From Winslowiella arboricola (lineage in GTDB: Bacteria > Pseudomonadota > Gammaproteobacteria > Enterobacterales > Enterobacteriaceae), in contig NZ_JAODIM010000039.1 in the NCBI RefSeq assembly GCF_025527015.1, positions 310,001 through 374,000 on the forward strand: a stretch of DNA of 64,000 bases, in the 5' to 3' direction. The notes beneath the pieces were generated by a model. That model was not told the DNA's origin. It saw only the letters and a program-made list of their open reading frames with translations, and did no database searches. The position numbers were made by a program, and so were the translations under genes. Below are positions 8,941 to 17,629 of the stretch, in pieces (position 1 is the stretch's first letter; each line of letters opens with the position of its first letter).

Positions 8941-9792
8941 GTGACACAACTCATCCCCTTTAAGCAGGTCGACGTTTTTACCCGTTCCCCTTTTAAGGGT
9001 AATCCGCTGGCGGTGATTATGCAGGCCGATGGTTTAAGCGATCAGCAGATGGCGGCTGTCGCCCGCTGGACTAACCTGTCGGAGACCACCTTTGTCCTGC
9101 CAGCCACCGAGGCCGGCGCCGATTATCATGTACGTATTTTTACCCCGGATAGCGAACTGCCGTTTGCCGGGCATCCGACGCTGGGTACCGCCCATGCCTT
9201 ACTCGAAGCGGGTATTACGCTCAAAACACCGGGTAAAATCGTGCAACAGTGCGGCGTCGGTCTGGTGACGGTACATATCGGCACGGATGGCAGCCTGGCT
9301 TTTGCGGCGCCGCCAGCCACTCTGACGTCTTATGATGATGCGCTGCTCAGCACGGCGTTAAACAGCGATGCTTTCGATACGCAGCAGCCGGTGATGGTGG
9401 CGGATATGGGCATTCGCTGGCTGCTGGTGCCGATGATCTCAGCAGAAGCGGTACTGGCGATTAAACCGAATGTGGTGGATTTCGCGCGACTCCAGCAGCA
9501 CGCCAAAGTGAATGGCGTGGCGCCATTTGGCCCGCTCAGCGGTGCGGATGAACAGCTGGAGGTACGCGGTTTATTTATCGAAAATGGCTCATTGACCGAA
9601 GATCCGGTAACCGGCAGCGCTAACGCCTGTGTTGCGCGCTATCGTCTGGCACAGGGTAAGACAGAAGATTACCGCGTGCGTCAGGGCACCGCCATGCAGC
9701 GTCGTGGGCGTTTGCAGGTCAGCTTCCGCGCTGATGGCATCTGGATTGGCGGCCAGACGGTGACGGTGATTGACGGTACTATTCGGCTGTAA
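8941..9792 (+). CDS. PhzF-family isomerase/epimerase
   Basis: The 283-aa protein shows the PhzF/diaminopimelate-epimerase-like fold signature: VDVFTRSPFKGNPLAV at the N-terminus, the acid residue E48 in TNLSETTFVLP, RIFTPDSELPFAGHPTLGTA, and EDPVTGSANACVA in the C-terminal half. PhzF itself isomerises an anthranilate derivative in phenazine synthesis, but most family members lie outside phenazine operons and have unknown substrates, as here: no other phz genes are present. The start is GTG at 8941. Confidence 0.88.
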   Translation: MTQLIPFKQVDVFTRSPFKGNPLAVIMQADGLSDQQMAAVARWTNLSETTFVLPATEAGADYHVRIFTPDSELPFAGHPTLGTAHALLEAGITLKTPGKIVQQCGVGLVTVHIGTDGSLAFAAPPATLTSYDDALLSTALNSDAFDTQQPVMVADMGIRWLLVPMISAEAVLAIKPNVVDFARLQQHAKVNGVAPFGPLSGADEQLEVRGLFIENGSLTEDPVTGSANACVARYRLAQGKTEDYRVRQGTAMQRRGRLQVSFRADGIWIGGQTVTVIDGTIRL

Positions 9793-9799
9793 TGTCTGC

Positions 9800-9858
9800 G
9801 GGCGGCGAGAACGCCGCCCCTGCATCACACAGGCACAGGGACGGCGTTCTCGCTGCCC
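9800..9858. repeat. Paired REP-like palindromes between convergent genes
   Basis: The perfect palindrome GGGCGGCG-agaa-CGCCGCCC (9800-9819) faces an inverted relative at 9842-9857 (15 of 16 bp match), making a large stem between phzF and the convergent SDR gene. A related sequence occurs at 5954-5978, so this is a dispersed repeat that may also act as a bidirectional terminator. Confidence 0.6.
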
Positions 9859-9881
9859 CTGTCAATGATTTGCACCTTAAA

Positions 9882-10640
9882 TCAGATAAACATACCACCC
9901 GAAACTTCAATCCGTTGCGCCGTCATCCAGCCACTGCCGTCGCTGAGTATCAGTGCAATCGCATCACCGATATCATCCGGTAAACCGGCGCGACCCAGCG
10001 CGGTTTGTGCAGCGACAAACGCATTCACCTCAGCATTATCACGCACCATGCCGCCACTGAAATCCGTTTCTATCGCCCCCGGCGCAATAATATTCACCGT
10101 AATTCCGCGTGTACCCAGCTCTTTCGCCTGATAGCGCGTCAGCACTTCCATCGCCCCCTTTACCGCGGCATAGGCGCTGGATCCCGGCAGACTAAAGCGC
10201 GCCAGTCCGCTGGAGACATTCAGAATACGTCCGCCATCCACCAGCAGCGGCAACAGCTTTTGCGTCAGGAAAAAGGGACCTTTAAAGTGAATATTAACCA
10301 GCTGATCAAATTGCTGTTCGGTGGTCTCCGTAAACGCAGCGTGCAGTCCCGTACCAGCGTTGTTTAATAAATAATCAAAACTATCACGCTGCCACCGGGT
10401 TTGGAGCTGACTCTTCACCTCAATAACAAACGCATCGAAACTGCTGCTGTCAGCAACATCGAGCGGAAGTGCCAGCGCACGGGCGCCGAGCGCCTCAATT
10501 TCCCGCACCACCGCCTCAGCTTCCTGCTGCTGCGTGCGGTAAGTCAAAATGATATCACGGTGGTTTTTTGCCAGCTTAATTGCTGCATTCTTACCTAAAC
10601 CGCGGCTACCACCGGTGATCAATGCAATTTTACGCGTCAT
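9882..10640 (-). CDS. Short-chain dehydrogenase/reductase (SDR)
   Basis: The 252-aa protein is a classical SDR: cofactor motif TGGSRGLG near residue 10, NNAG near residue 90, and an S...YAAVK catalytic region (SSGLARFSLPGSSAYAAVKG). It ends with the usual SDGSGWMTAQRIEVSGG. The reaction would be NAD(P)H-linked oxidation or reduction of an unknown carbonyl/alcohol. The ATG at 10640 is chosen over an upstream frame start because it begins the Rossmann strand (MTRKIALITGG) and has GAGG ahead of it. It is divergent from a LysR regulator, its likely controller. Confidence 0.9.
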   Translation of the reverse strand: MTRKIALITGGSRGLGKNAAIKLAKNHRDIILTYRTQQQEAEAVVREIEALGARALALPLDVADSSSFDAFVIEVKSQLQTRWQRDSFDYLLNNAGTGLHAAFTETTEQQFDQLVNIHFKGPFFLTQKLLPLLVDGGRILNVSSGLARFSLPGSSAYAAVKGAMEVLTRYQAKELGTRGITVNIIAPGAIETDFSGGMVRDNAEVNAFVAAQTALGRAGLPDDIGDAIALILSDGSGWMTAQRIEVSGGMFI

Positions 10641-10754
10641 TTTCTGTTCCTCAGGATTAGTTGGGACGAAAATAAGGATATTCCTCGCGTTTTGATCTAT
10701 AAACGGCTGTACCACCATTTCACTGTTTCAATGCAGACAACAATCGGGTGATAA

Positions 10755-11654
10755 ATGGATAAAATTCACGCAATGCAGGTTTTTGTCAGAGTCGCTGAAA
10801 TGCAGAGTTTTACCCGTGCGGCAGAAAGCCTTGGCCTGCCCAAAGGCAGTGTCTCGCGGCAGTTGCAGGCGCTGGAAAATCAGATGGGCGTCCGCCTGTT
10901 GCATCGCACCACCCGACGCGTGCAGCTGACGCAGGATGGCATGATCTATTACGAACGCTGTCGCGACCTGCTGGCGACGCTGGAGGAGATGGACTCTCTG
11001 TTTCAGAATGATCCCGCCACCCTTAGCGGGCGACTGCGCGTCGATATGCCGGTCAGTCTGGCCAGCAACTTTGTCATTCCGTTGCTGCCCGAATTTTTAC
11101 AGCACTATCCGGGAATTGAGCTGGAACTGAGCAGCAGCGACCGCCTGGTCGATGTGATTCGCGAAGGCTTTGATTGCGTGGTACGCGTCGGCACCCTGAA
11201 AGATTCCGGACTGATTGCCCGCCCGCTGGGCCATTTGCCGATGATTAATTGCGCCAGCCCGGGCTACCTGGCGCGTTTCGGTACACCCCAAACTCTCGAT
11301 GACTTATCGCAGCATGCGATGGTGCACTACAGTTTGCAATTGGGCAGCCCGGCGGAAGGATTTGAATTCTTTGATGGTCAGCGTTGTCATACCATTCAGA
11401 CTGGCGGCGTGGTCACGGTTAACAGCACGGAAACCTATCGTGCGGCCTGCATTGCCGGACTGGGGATTATCCAGGTGCCGCGCGCGGGCGCTCAGGAAGC
11501 GCTGAAAGCGCGCACTCTGGTAGAGATATTGCCTGCATTTCGCGCCCAGCCGATGCCCGTTTCACTGATTTATCCCCACCGGCGCAACCTCGCGCGCCGT
11601 GTTCAGGTGTTTATGGAGTGGCTGACGCAGGCAATGAAACGCTACGCCAGCTGA
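10755..11654 (+). CDS. LysR-family transcriptional regulator
   Basis: The 299-aa protein has a LysR N-terminal helix-turn-helix (MDKIHAMQVFVRVAEMQSFT, RAAESLGLPKGSVSRQLQAL, with RLLHRTTRRVQLTQDG) and a periplasmic-binding-like effector domain. The sequence most resembles the AaeR/DmlR-type subgroup that often controls a divergent oxidoreductase. The SDR gene is 114 bp away on the other strand and is the probable target. The effector is unknown. Confidence 0.92.
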   Translation: MDKIHAMQVFVRVAEMQSFTRAAESLGLPKGSVSRQLQALENQMGVRLLHRTTRRVQLTQDGMIYYERCRDLLATLEEMDSLFQNDPATLSGRLRVDMPVSLASNFVIPLLPEFLQHYPGIELELSSSDRLVDVIREGFDCVVRVGTLKDSGLIARPLGHLPMINCASPGYLARFGTPQTLDDLSQHAMVHYSLQLGSPAEGFEFFDGQRCHTIQTGGVVTVNSTETYRAACIAGLGIIQVPRAGAQEALKARTLVEILPAFRAQPMPVSLIYPHRRNLARRVQVFMEWLTQAMKRYAS

Positions 11655-11710
11655 CAGCCGGACTATAATTGTCATTCAGACAGATTATGCCAAGAGGATA
11701 AAAGCGGTTA

Positions 11711-12730
11711 ATGACGGATAAGCAGAACCCACAGCAGCAAGTCAACGAGGTGGCTGAAGAGAAGCCACTGATTTCGATTAAAACCGGTAATAAGACCGTC
11801 GATCACTCGATCACCCGTCTGTCGCGGCTGGTCAGCTGGTTTCAGGCGATCCCCGCAGTCGCGCATTTTATTCGTGCCGGTGAACGTTTTAATGACCGGC
11901 TTGGCAGTCAGTTTGGCGCCGCCATCACCTATTTCTCATTTCTGTCGCTGATCCCGATTTTAATGGTCTCATTCGCCGCCGTCGGTTTTATTCTCGCTTC
12001 GCATCCCGATCTGTTAACTGAGCTGATCAATAAGATCGTCAGTAATATCAGCGATCCGACGCTGGCGACCACGCTGAAAAATACGGTGAATACCGCCATC
12101 CAGCAACGTACCACCGTCGGGCTGACCGGTTTACTGATTGCGCTTTATTCGGGTATTAGCTGGATGGGCAATCTGCGTGAAGCGATTCGCGCCCAGTCGC
12201 GTGACGTCTGGGAGCGCAATCCCACCGACAAAGAGAAGATCTATTTCAAATACAGCCGCGACTTTATTTCACTGACCGGCTTAGTACTGGCGCTGATTAT
12301 CACTCTGTCGCTGACTTCGGTAGCTGGTGCCGCGCAGGCGCTCATTGTCAGCGCATTGGGTCTTGATCATATTGAATGGTTACGACCGGCAATGACTGTT
12401 ATTGCGCTGTCGATCTCGATTTTTGCCAACTACCTGCTGTTTTTATGGATTTTCTGGATCCTGCCACGCCATAAGCCGCGTAAAAAGGCGCTGTTTCGCG
12501 GCACCCTGCTGGCCGCCATCGGTTTTGAGATCATTAAATTTATTATGACCTTGACCCTGCCAAAGCTGGCATCTTCTCCTTCGGGTGCGGCTTTCGGTTC
12601 GGTGCTCGGTCTGATGGCGTTTTTCTACTTCTTCGCCCGTCTGACGCTGTTCTGCGCCGCCTGGATTGCGACCGCGCAATATCCCGACGATAAGAAAATG
12701 CCAGAGCCTGGCAACCATTCGCCGCATTGA
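11711..12730 (+). CDS. yhjD: YhjD, BrkB/YihY-family inner membrane protein
   Basis: The 339-aa protein has a cytoplasmic N-terminus, the hallmark GAAITYFSFLSLIPILMVSFAA helix (residues ~76-97) and about six membrane segments ending in a charged tail. E. coli YhjD is 337 aa. The family is implicated in envelope function, and altered YhjD suppresses the need for lipid A acylation/Kdo in E. coli; its transport role is not established. It is the first gene of the conserved backbone block (yhjD-yhjE-yhjG-pdeH-kdgK). Confidence 0.93.
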   Translation: MTDKQNPQQQVNEVAEEKPLISIKTGNKTVDHSITRLSRLVSWFQAIPAVAHFIRAGERFNDRLGSQFGAAITYFSFLSLIPILMVSFAAVGFILASHPDLLTELINKIVSNISDPTLATTLKNTVNTAIQQRTTVGLTGLLIALYSGISWMGNLREAIRAQSRDVWERNPTDKEKIYFKYSRDFISLTGLVLALIITLSLTSVAGAAQALIVSALGLDHIEWLRPAMTVIALSISIFANYLLFLWIFWILPRHKPRKKALFRGTLLAAIGFEIIKFIMTLTLPKLASSPSGAAFGSVLGLMAFFYFFARLTLFCAAWIATAQYPDDKKMPEPGNHSPH

Positions 12731-13053
12731 TTACCGGTCATGCTGATGCTTTGCGTGGCGCCACATCATCAGCATGCCGTAACGGCTTAAAACCAGTTAA
12801 AAATCTCGCCTGCTGTGCAAATATCAGCCAACAGTCAGCATTTATCGCTGACAGCTAACTTTTATTCAGCCATTTTTTAGTGATTCACGCTAAAAAAGTG
12901 GCTGATTGCCTTGCCATCCGCCAGCAAACATCCAATGACAGAAATTATCCACTTTTACCCCCTTCAGGCCAGCGCCGACGCGGGTTTTCACCATTGAATG
13001 CGGCTTTTTCTATGCGTAAGATTCATCTCTCGTTTTATAAATAAGAATTAACT
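12731..13053. other. Intergenic region yhjD-yhjE
   Basis: The 323-bp stretch holds a perfect 10-bp inverted repeat CATGCTGATG / CATCAGCATG at 12739-12748 and 12767-12776, whose loop contains a second palindrome GTGGCGCCAC. It has no T-tract but probably ends yhjD transcripts. The rest is AT-rich promoter-like sequence before yhjE, with no convincing small gene. Confidence 0.5.
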
Positions 13054-14376
13054 ATGCAAGCCACCATCGCACCAACTCTCGACGCAGAGCCAGACGCCAC
13101 ACCAGTGAATTCACGCGGAAAAGTGGTGGTCGCTTCGCTAGTCGGCACTGCTATCGAATTTTTCGATTTCTATATTTATGCCACAGCAGCGGTTATTGTT
13201 TTCCCGCACATTTTCTTCCCGCAGGGCGATGCGACGGTTGCCACGCTACAGTCGCTGGCCACCTTTGCTATCGCCTTTGTCGCACGTCCGATTGGTTCAG
13301 CGCTGTTTGGTCACTTCGGCGACCGCGTAGGCCGTAAAGTGACACTGGTCGCCTCACTGCTGACCATGGGTATTTCTACCGTGGTAATTGGCCTGTTACC
13401 AGGCTATGAAACAATTGGTGTCTTCGCGCCAATGCTGCTGGCGCTGGCGCGCTTTGGCCAGGGTCTGGGACTTGGCGGCGAATGGGGTGGTGCTGCGCTG
13501 CTGGCAACCGAAAATGCTCCGCCAAAAAAACGTGCGCTGTATGGCTCTTTCCCACAGCTGGGCGCGCCAATTGGCTTCTTCTTTGCCAACGGCACCTTCC
13601 TGCTGCTCTCATGGCTACTGACCGATGAGCAGTTTATGGAGTGGGGCTGGCGTGTGCCGTTTATTCTCTCCGCCGTGCTGGTGCTGATTGGCCTGTATGT
13701 GCGCGTATCACTGCATGAATCGCCGGTGTTCGCTAAAGTACAGCAGGCAAAAGCGCAGGTTAAAGTGCCGATCGGCACCCTGTTCAGCAAACATATGACC
13801 GCCACCATCCTTGGCACCTTTATTATGCTGGCGACCTATACGCTGTTCTATATTATGACTGTTTACTCAATGAGTTACGGCACCGCCGCCCAGCCGGTTG
13901 GCCTTGGCTACTCGCGTAACAGTTTCCTGTGGATGCTGATGGTAGCGGTGATTGGTTTTGGCATTATGGTGCCGATTGCCGGCATGCTGGCAGACCGCTT
14001 TGGCCGCCGCAAAACGATGATCACCATTACGCTGCTGATTATCGCTTTCGCCCTGCTGTTCCCGGTGATGCTGGGTTCAGGTCAGCAATGGCTGGTGATG
14101 TCGTTCCTGGTGCTCGGTCTGAGCATTATGGGCCTGACCTTTGGCCCGATGGGTGCGCTGCTGCCGGAACTGTTCCCGACTGAAGTGCGTTATACCGGTG
14201 CTTCGTTCTCCTACAATATGTCGTCAATTCTTGGCGCTTCGGTGGCCCCGTATATCGCCACCTGGCTGACCGCCAATTATGGCCTGTACGCTGTCGGCCT
14301 CTATCTGGCTTCCATGGCCTGCCTGACGCTGCTGGCGTTGTTTGCCATCAGGGAAACACGCCACCAGTCGCTGTGA
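13054..14376 (+). CDS. yhjE: YhjE, MFS metabolite:H+ symporter
   Basis: The 440-aa protein has 12 predicted membrane helices. Features of the metabolite:H+ symporter branch are visible: IEFFDFYIYATAAVIVFPHI in helix 1, GHFGDRVGRKVTL (motif A) after helix 2, and GLGLGGEWGGAALLATENAP before helix 5. The half repeat ADRFGRRKTM follows helix 8. Substrates of YhjE orthologues are not firmly known; relatives take up organic acids or osmolytes. Position and length match the E. coli gene. A strong terminator follows. Confidence 0.94.
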   Translation: MQATIAPTLDAEPDATPVNSRGKVVVASLVGTAIEFFDFYIYATAAVIVFPHIFFPQGDATVATLQSLATFAIAFVARPIGSALFGHFGDRVGRKVTLVASLLTMGISTVVIGLLPGYETIGVFAPMLLALARFGQGLGLGGEWGGAALLATENAPPKKRALYGSFPQLGAPIGFFFANGTFLLLSWLLTDEQFMEWGWRVPFILSAVLVLIGLYVRVSLHESPVFAKVQQAKAQVKVPIGTLFSKHMTATILGTFIMLATYTLFYIMTVYSMSYGTAAQPVGLGYSRNSFLWMLMVAVIGFGIMVPIAGMLADRFGRRKTMITITLLIIAFALLFPVMLGSGQQWLVMSFLVLGLSIMGLTFGPMGALLPELFPTEVRYTGASFSYNMSSILGASVAPYIATWLTANYGLYAVGLYLASMACLTLLALFAIRETRHQSL

Positions 14377-14401
14377 TAGTGAGATAGCCTCCAGGGTATT
14401 G

Positions 14402-14430
14402 AAAAGCCGGACAGTGTTCCGGCTTTTTTT
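14402..14430 (+). terminator. Intrinsic terminator after yhjE
   Basis: A 10-bp stem AAAAGCCGGA / TCCGGCTTTT with a 6-nt loop is followed by further Ts. Because the stem has A- and T-runs on both sides, it can also serve the convergent yhjG. Confidence 0.9.
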
Positions 14431-14448
14431 ATGCGCCGCCCGTATACG

Positions 14449-16509
14449 CTATTTCTTCGACTTCATCTGTTGCAGCACTTTAGTACACTGATTTTCATCG
14501 TTATCGCTGGGGGAAACCAGCGCCAGCAGCGCGGCGGCCGGTGCGGCGACCACACCTAAGGCGACGGCGGCGGCGCCACGCGCGATTAACGGCCCGGCTT
14601 TTACCCCGGCATCCGGGCTTTTAAAGGTGCCACGCACATATAGCGGCGAACGCAGGGTAATAATACGAATCCCCTTACTCTCTGGATCGATCGATAAATC
14701 GAGCCGCTCATTAGCAAAATTGGTGGTGCCGGAAATATTGATAATCGCGTTTTCGGTATCAAAGACAAACAGACGCGTCGAAGCCAGACCATTACGCACA
14801 TTAAGATCGGCAGCAGCGCAGTTGATGCGAACCTCATCGTCGCCAAACAGTTTGCTTACCACATAGTTACCGACGTTAAGTCCGACAATTTCCATCAGAC
14901 CACGGCTAATCAGACCGTCGTTCATTAACAGCTTCAGATCGCCATTACTGGTAGCCAGCAAATCCGCCACTGAATTACCGGTGCCGCTTAAGGTCGCATC
15001 GCCATTCAGCTGACCAAGGCTGCTCTGCATCGCCTCAACCCCTTTAAACAGCTCACGCAATCTCAGTTTACGGGCGTGGATATCAGCACGTCCACGCAAT
15101 GGCGTTTTGTCGCCTTCTAAATGAATGGTGGAATTGAGGTTGCCGCCCGCCATTGCAAAACGCAGCGGATCTAACAGTAAATCACCGTTTTTTAATACGA
15201 CATGCGTATAGAGATCGCTAATTGGCAGTGAGTTACTGTGTTCAATGCGTTTGCCGCTAAATTTCACATCGGCGTCCATCACATTCCAGCTTTTACTGTC
15301 GAATTTATCATGCGGTAATACCCGATCCGCAGGCTGCCTTGAGGCTTCGCCGCGTTTCGCCTTCGCCTGTTCAGTTTTAGCGCTGTCTTTGCCAGAATCG
15401 ACGCCAATAAGCGGCCCCAGATCGGCCATGCGCAGCTGGCGCGACTCCAGTGTACCTTCCAGTTTTGGCCGCGGTTTAATCTGGCTGTAGGTCAGCGAGC
15501 CATGAATATCACTGTCACCAATATGACCATTAAAGCCCTGGTAGCGGAACACCGGGCCTCCCGGTTCACTGAAGCGCGCCTGCAGATGGCCATCGGTTTC
15601 GTACGGAGGGGTATCCGGCAACAGTACCCCGGTTAAGCCATACAAATTAGCCAGCGTATCGCCGGAAAAACGCAGACGCAGGTCGAGACCACCAAGATTC
15701 ATGGGATCCTGCAGGCTGCCCGCCACCCGCACCCGAGTGGTGCCATTGCGTACATCAGCCTGAATCGGAAATGGCGTGGTTTTGCTGCGTAACGACAGCA
15801 TTCCACCGATTTTGCCATTGCCGTTAAGCTGTTCATTATTGTATTTACCCTGCGCTTTCCAGCCGAAAACGAAATCAGCCGCATGTTGCTGTTTATCGTC
15901 GCCGCCCGCCAGCTGCGCATAAGGCACCGGTTTACCTAGCGGATCCACCATCACCTGCACATCGGCTTTATTAATTGCGTCGCGATAATTAATCCGCCCC
16001 TGGTCAAACACAATATTGTCGAGGCGGAATGACCATGCCGAAGGCTGCTGACTGGCATCCGCGTTATCGCTACTGGCCAGATTAAACGTCCAGTTATTTT
16101 TGGCGTCAGCGGTCTGCACCAGCCGGGCAACCGGCTGCTGTAATTTGATCCACGGGATCCAGACTTGCTTAGCCAGTAACGACAATGGCGCCAGCGTGGC
16201 GTCAACACGCTGCAGATGCACCATGCTAACTTCAGGAATTTCAGGAGGATTACCGAGCATAATATCTTCGGCATGCACATGCGGCCAGGGAACCCAGCTG
16301 CGCCAGCCGGGTTCATCGCGATTGCGTTCCCAGCTGACGCCCAGATCGCCACGAATGGCAAAAGGTCGGTTTAATTCCGTCGAGACTTTCTGGTTGATGG
16401 TTGGTTTGAGGCGATTCCAGTCAAAAAAGAGTATAACCAGTACCACGACCACAACCAGCAGCAAAAAAATCCCGCCAATCCAGCTTATTACTTTCCCCGT
16501 ACGCGACAT
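14449..16509 (-). CDS. yhjG: YhjG, AsmA-family envelope protein
   Basis: The 686-aa protein has one N-terminal membrane anchor (residues ~8-28, ISWIGGIFLLLVVVVVLVIL) and a long periplasmic part of AsmA type. It includes an N-terminal AsmA motif (FAIRGDLGVSWERN) and a C-terminal region rich in beta-strands (DGLISRGLMEIVGLNVGNYV, IRIITLRSPLYVRGTFKSPD). AsmA-like proteins are thought to bridge the membranes and influence phospholipid transport or outer-membrane assembly; the precise role of YhjG is not known. Its place between yhjE and pdeH matches E. coli. Confidence 0.92.
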   Translation of the reverse strand: MSRTGKVISWIGGIFLLLVVVVVLVILFFDWNRLKPTINQKVSTELNRPFAIRGDLGVSWERNRDEPGWRSWVPWPHVHAEDIMLGNPPEIPEVSMVHLQRVDATLAPLSLLAKQVWIPWIKLQQPVARLVQTADAKNNWTFNLASSDNADASQQPSAWSFRLDNIVFDQGRINYRDAINKADVQVMVDPLGKPVPYAQLAGGDDKQQHAADFVFGWKAQGKYNNEQLNGNGKIGGMLSLRSKTTPFPIQADVRNGTTRVRVAGSLQDPMNLGGLDLRLRFSGDTLANLYGLTGVLLPDTPPYETDGHLQARFSEPGGPVFRYQGFNGHIGDSDIHGSLTYSQIKPRPKLEGTLESRQLRMADLGPLIGVDSGKDSAKTEQAKAKRGEASRQPADRVLPHDKFDSKSWNVMDADVKFSGKRIEHSNSLPISDLYTHVVLKNGDLLLDPLRFAMAGGNLNSTIHLEGDKTPLRGRADIHARKLRLRELFKGVEAMQSSLGQLNGDATLSGTGNSVADLLATSNGDLKLLMNDGLISRGLMEIVGLNVGNYVVSKLFGDDEVRINCAAADLNVRNGLASTRLFVFDTENAIINISGTTNFANERLDLSIDPESKGIRIITLRSPLYVRGTFKSPDAGVKAGPLIARGAAAVALGVVAAPAAALLALVSPSDNDENQCTKVLQQMKSKK

Positions 16510-16570
16510 CTCCTACCCCTTGCTAATCCCATGTCTCTATTAAAGATAGTCGAGACCATGGAGATCGGCA

Positions 16571-17344
16571 TCAGGCAAGCTGGAGAGGAAGATCGGTTAG
16601 CTGTTCAAAGGGAACGGGGCGCGAAAAAAAGTAGCCTTGTGCAGCAAATGCTGACGATCCCTGTACCTGAGCCCACTCCTCTGCCGTTTCCACACCTTCC
16701 ACAATCACGCCTTTACAGTAACGATTAATCAGCGCCAGCAGCATCGCGAACAGATTACGTCCTTCTTCAGTTTTACGCAGCAAAATAAACAACTCACGCG
16801 CCAGCTTAATATAGTCATACTTTAATTCTGTCAGGGCAGAAAAGTTAGCCATCCCCGAGCCAAAATCATCCAGCCATAGCGGACCCAGCTCCGGCATCTG
16901 CGCCACAGCTTCTTCTTGCGGTAAAATATGATGTTCAACCAGCTCAAAACGCACCCACGGCAGGCGGGCGATCAGCGTCCGAATTTGCAGATTATGTTGC
17001 AGGGCGAGCAGCGAAGGACCATCGATATTGACGGATGCGACCATGCCGCCATCAACAAACTTGTCTTCCCATTGGCTCAACAGCTCAAGCTGTTCTTCGA
17101 CGATATGTAACCGCTGTGAGATATCAAGCGCGGCAAAGTAGTCTTCTGGCGATAACCTTTGACTCGGCGCGGCAGGGTGAAAGACCGCGGTAAGTAACTC
17201 AATTGCCATCAAGCGACCGGATACTTCATAGATCGGCTGGAAAGTGTATAGTCGCTGGCACTGCTTCCAGTACTGACGCTTTTCCTGATGTTTTTTTTCC
17301 ACAATTGAGGAGGGAAGCCGATGACTGATATGTTTCAGCATCAT
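16571..17344 (-). CDS. pdeH: PdeH (YhjH), c-di-GMP phosphodiesterase
   Basis: The 257-aa stand-alone EAL-domain protein is cytoplasmic, with no GGDEF or membrane segment. Signature residues are E49-L-L (the variant of EAL also present in E. coli YhjH), N106 in SVNIDG, E134 in FELVEH, D159-D160 in WLDDFGSG, K180 and E216 in VEGVET. It hydrolyses c-di-GMP to pGpG and in E. coli keeps YcgR from braking flagella. A FliA-type promoter lies upstream, so it is expected to be co-expressed with flagella and to lower cellulose synthesis, which needs c-di-GMP at both BcsA proteins here. Confidence 0.96.
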   Translation of the reverse strand: MMLKHISHRLPSSIVEKKHQEKRQYWKQCQRLYTFQPIYEVSGRLMAIELLTAVFHPAAPSQRLSPEDYFAALDISQRLHIVEEQLELLSQWEDKFVDGGMVASVNIDGPSLLALQHNLQIRTLIARLPWVRFELVEHHILPQEEAVAQMPELGPLWLDDFGSGMANFSALTELKYDYIKLARELFILLRKTEEGRNLFAMLLALINRYCKGVIVEGVETAEEWAQVQGSSAFAAQGYFFSRPVPFEQLTDLPLQLA

Positions 17345-17396
17345 GGTTTACATCCTGATTAGGGAGTCTGCCTTCAAATGGCATCCTGTGCAGCAA

Positions 17397-17423
17397 GTAT
17401 CGGCATGCGCAGCAATAACTTTA
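17397..17423 (-). promoter_or_regulatory. FliA (sigma-28) promoter of pdeH
   Basis: On the minus strand TAAAGTTA (17423-17416) is followed after exactly 11 nt by GCCGATAC (17404-17397). The consensus is TAAAGTTT-N11-GCCGATAA, so 14 of 16 consensus positions match. It lies about 53 bp upstream of the pdeH start, as expected for a class 3 flagellar promoter. Confidence 0.85.
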
Positions 17424-17548
17424 TCTGTGTCTAAAGCCACTTTTATACACTCCACTATATCAGCCACTTAAACCAGCAATACGGAGTATAACGGCCAGAA
17501 ATGCAGGTAATTACCCTGTTTAATCAATACCCTTTTTCGTCAAATTAA

Positions 17549-17567
17549 ATTAAAACACTGTTTTAAA
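17549..17567. promoter_or_regulatory. KdgR-box-like palindrome upstream of kdgK
   Basis: ATTAAAACACTGTTTTAAA matches the KdgR consensus AATRAAAYRNYRTTTYATT at 16 of 19 positions and contains the perfect palindrome TTAAAACA-C-TGTTTTAA. It ends 62 bp before kdgK. KdgR control of kdgK is established in pectinolytic enterobacteria; binding here is inferred. Confidence 0.65.
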
Positions 17568-17629
17568 TCATTGACTGACGTCAGCGGCAAAGCGAGACTA
17601 AAGGCCGAATTTCCTCGAGGCTGAGTACC

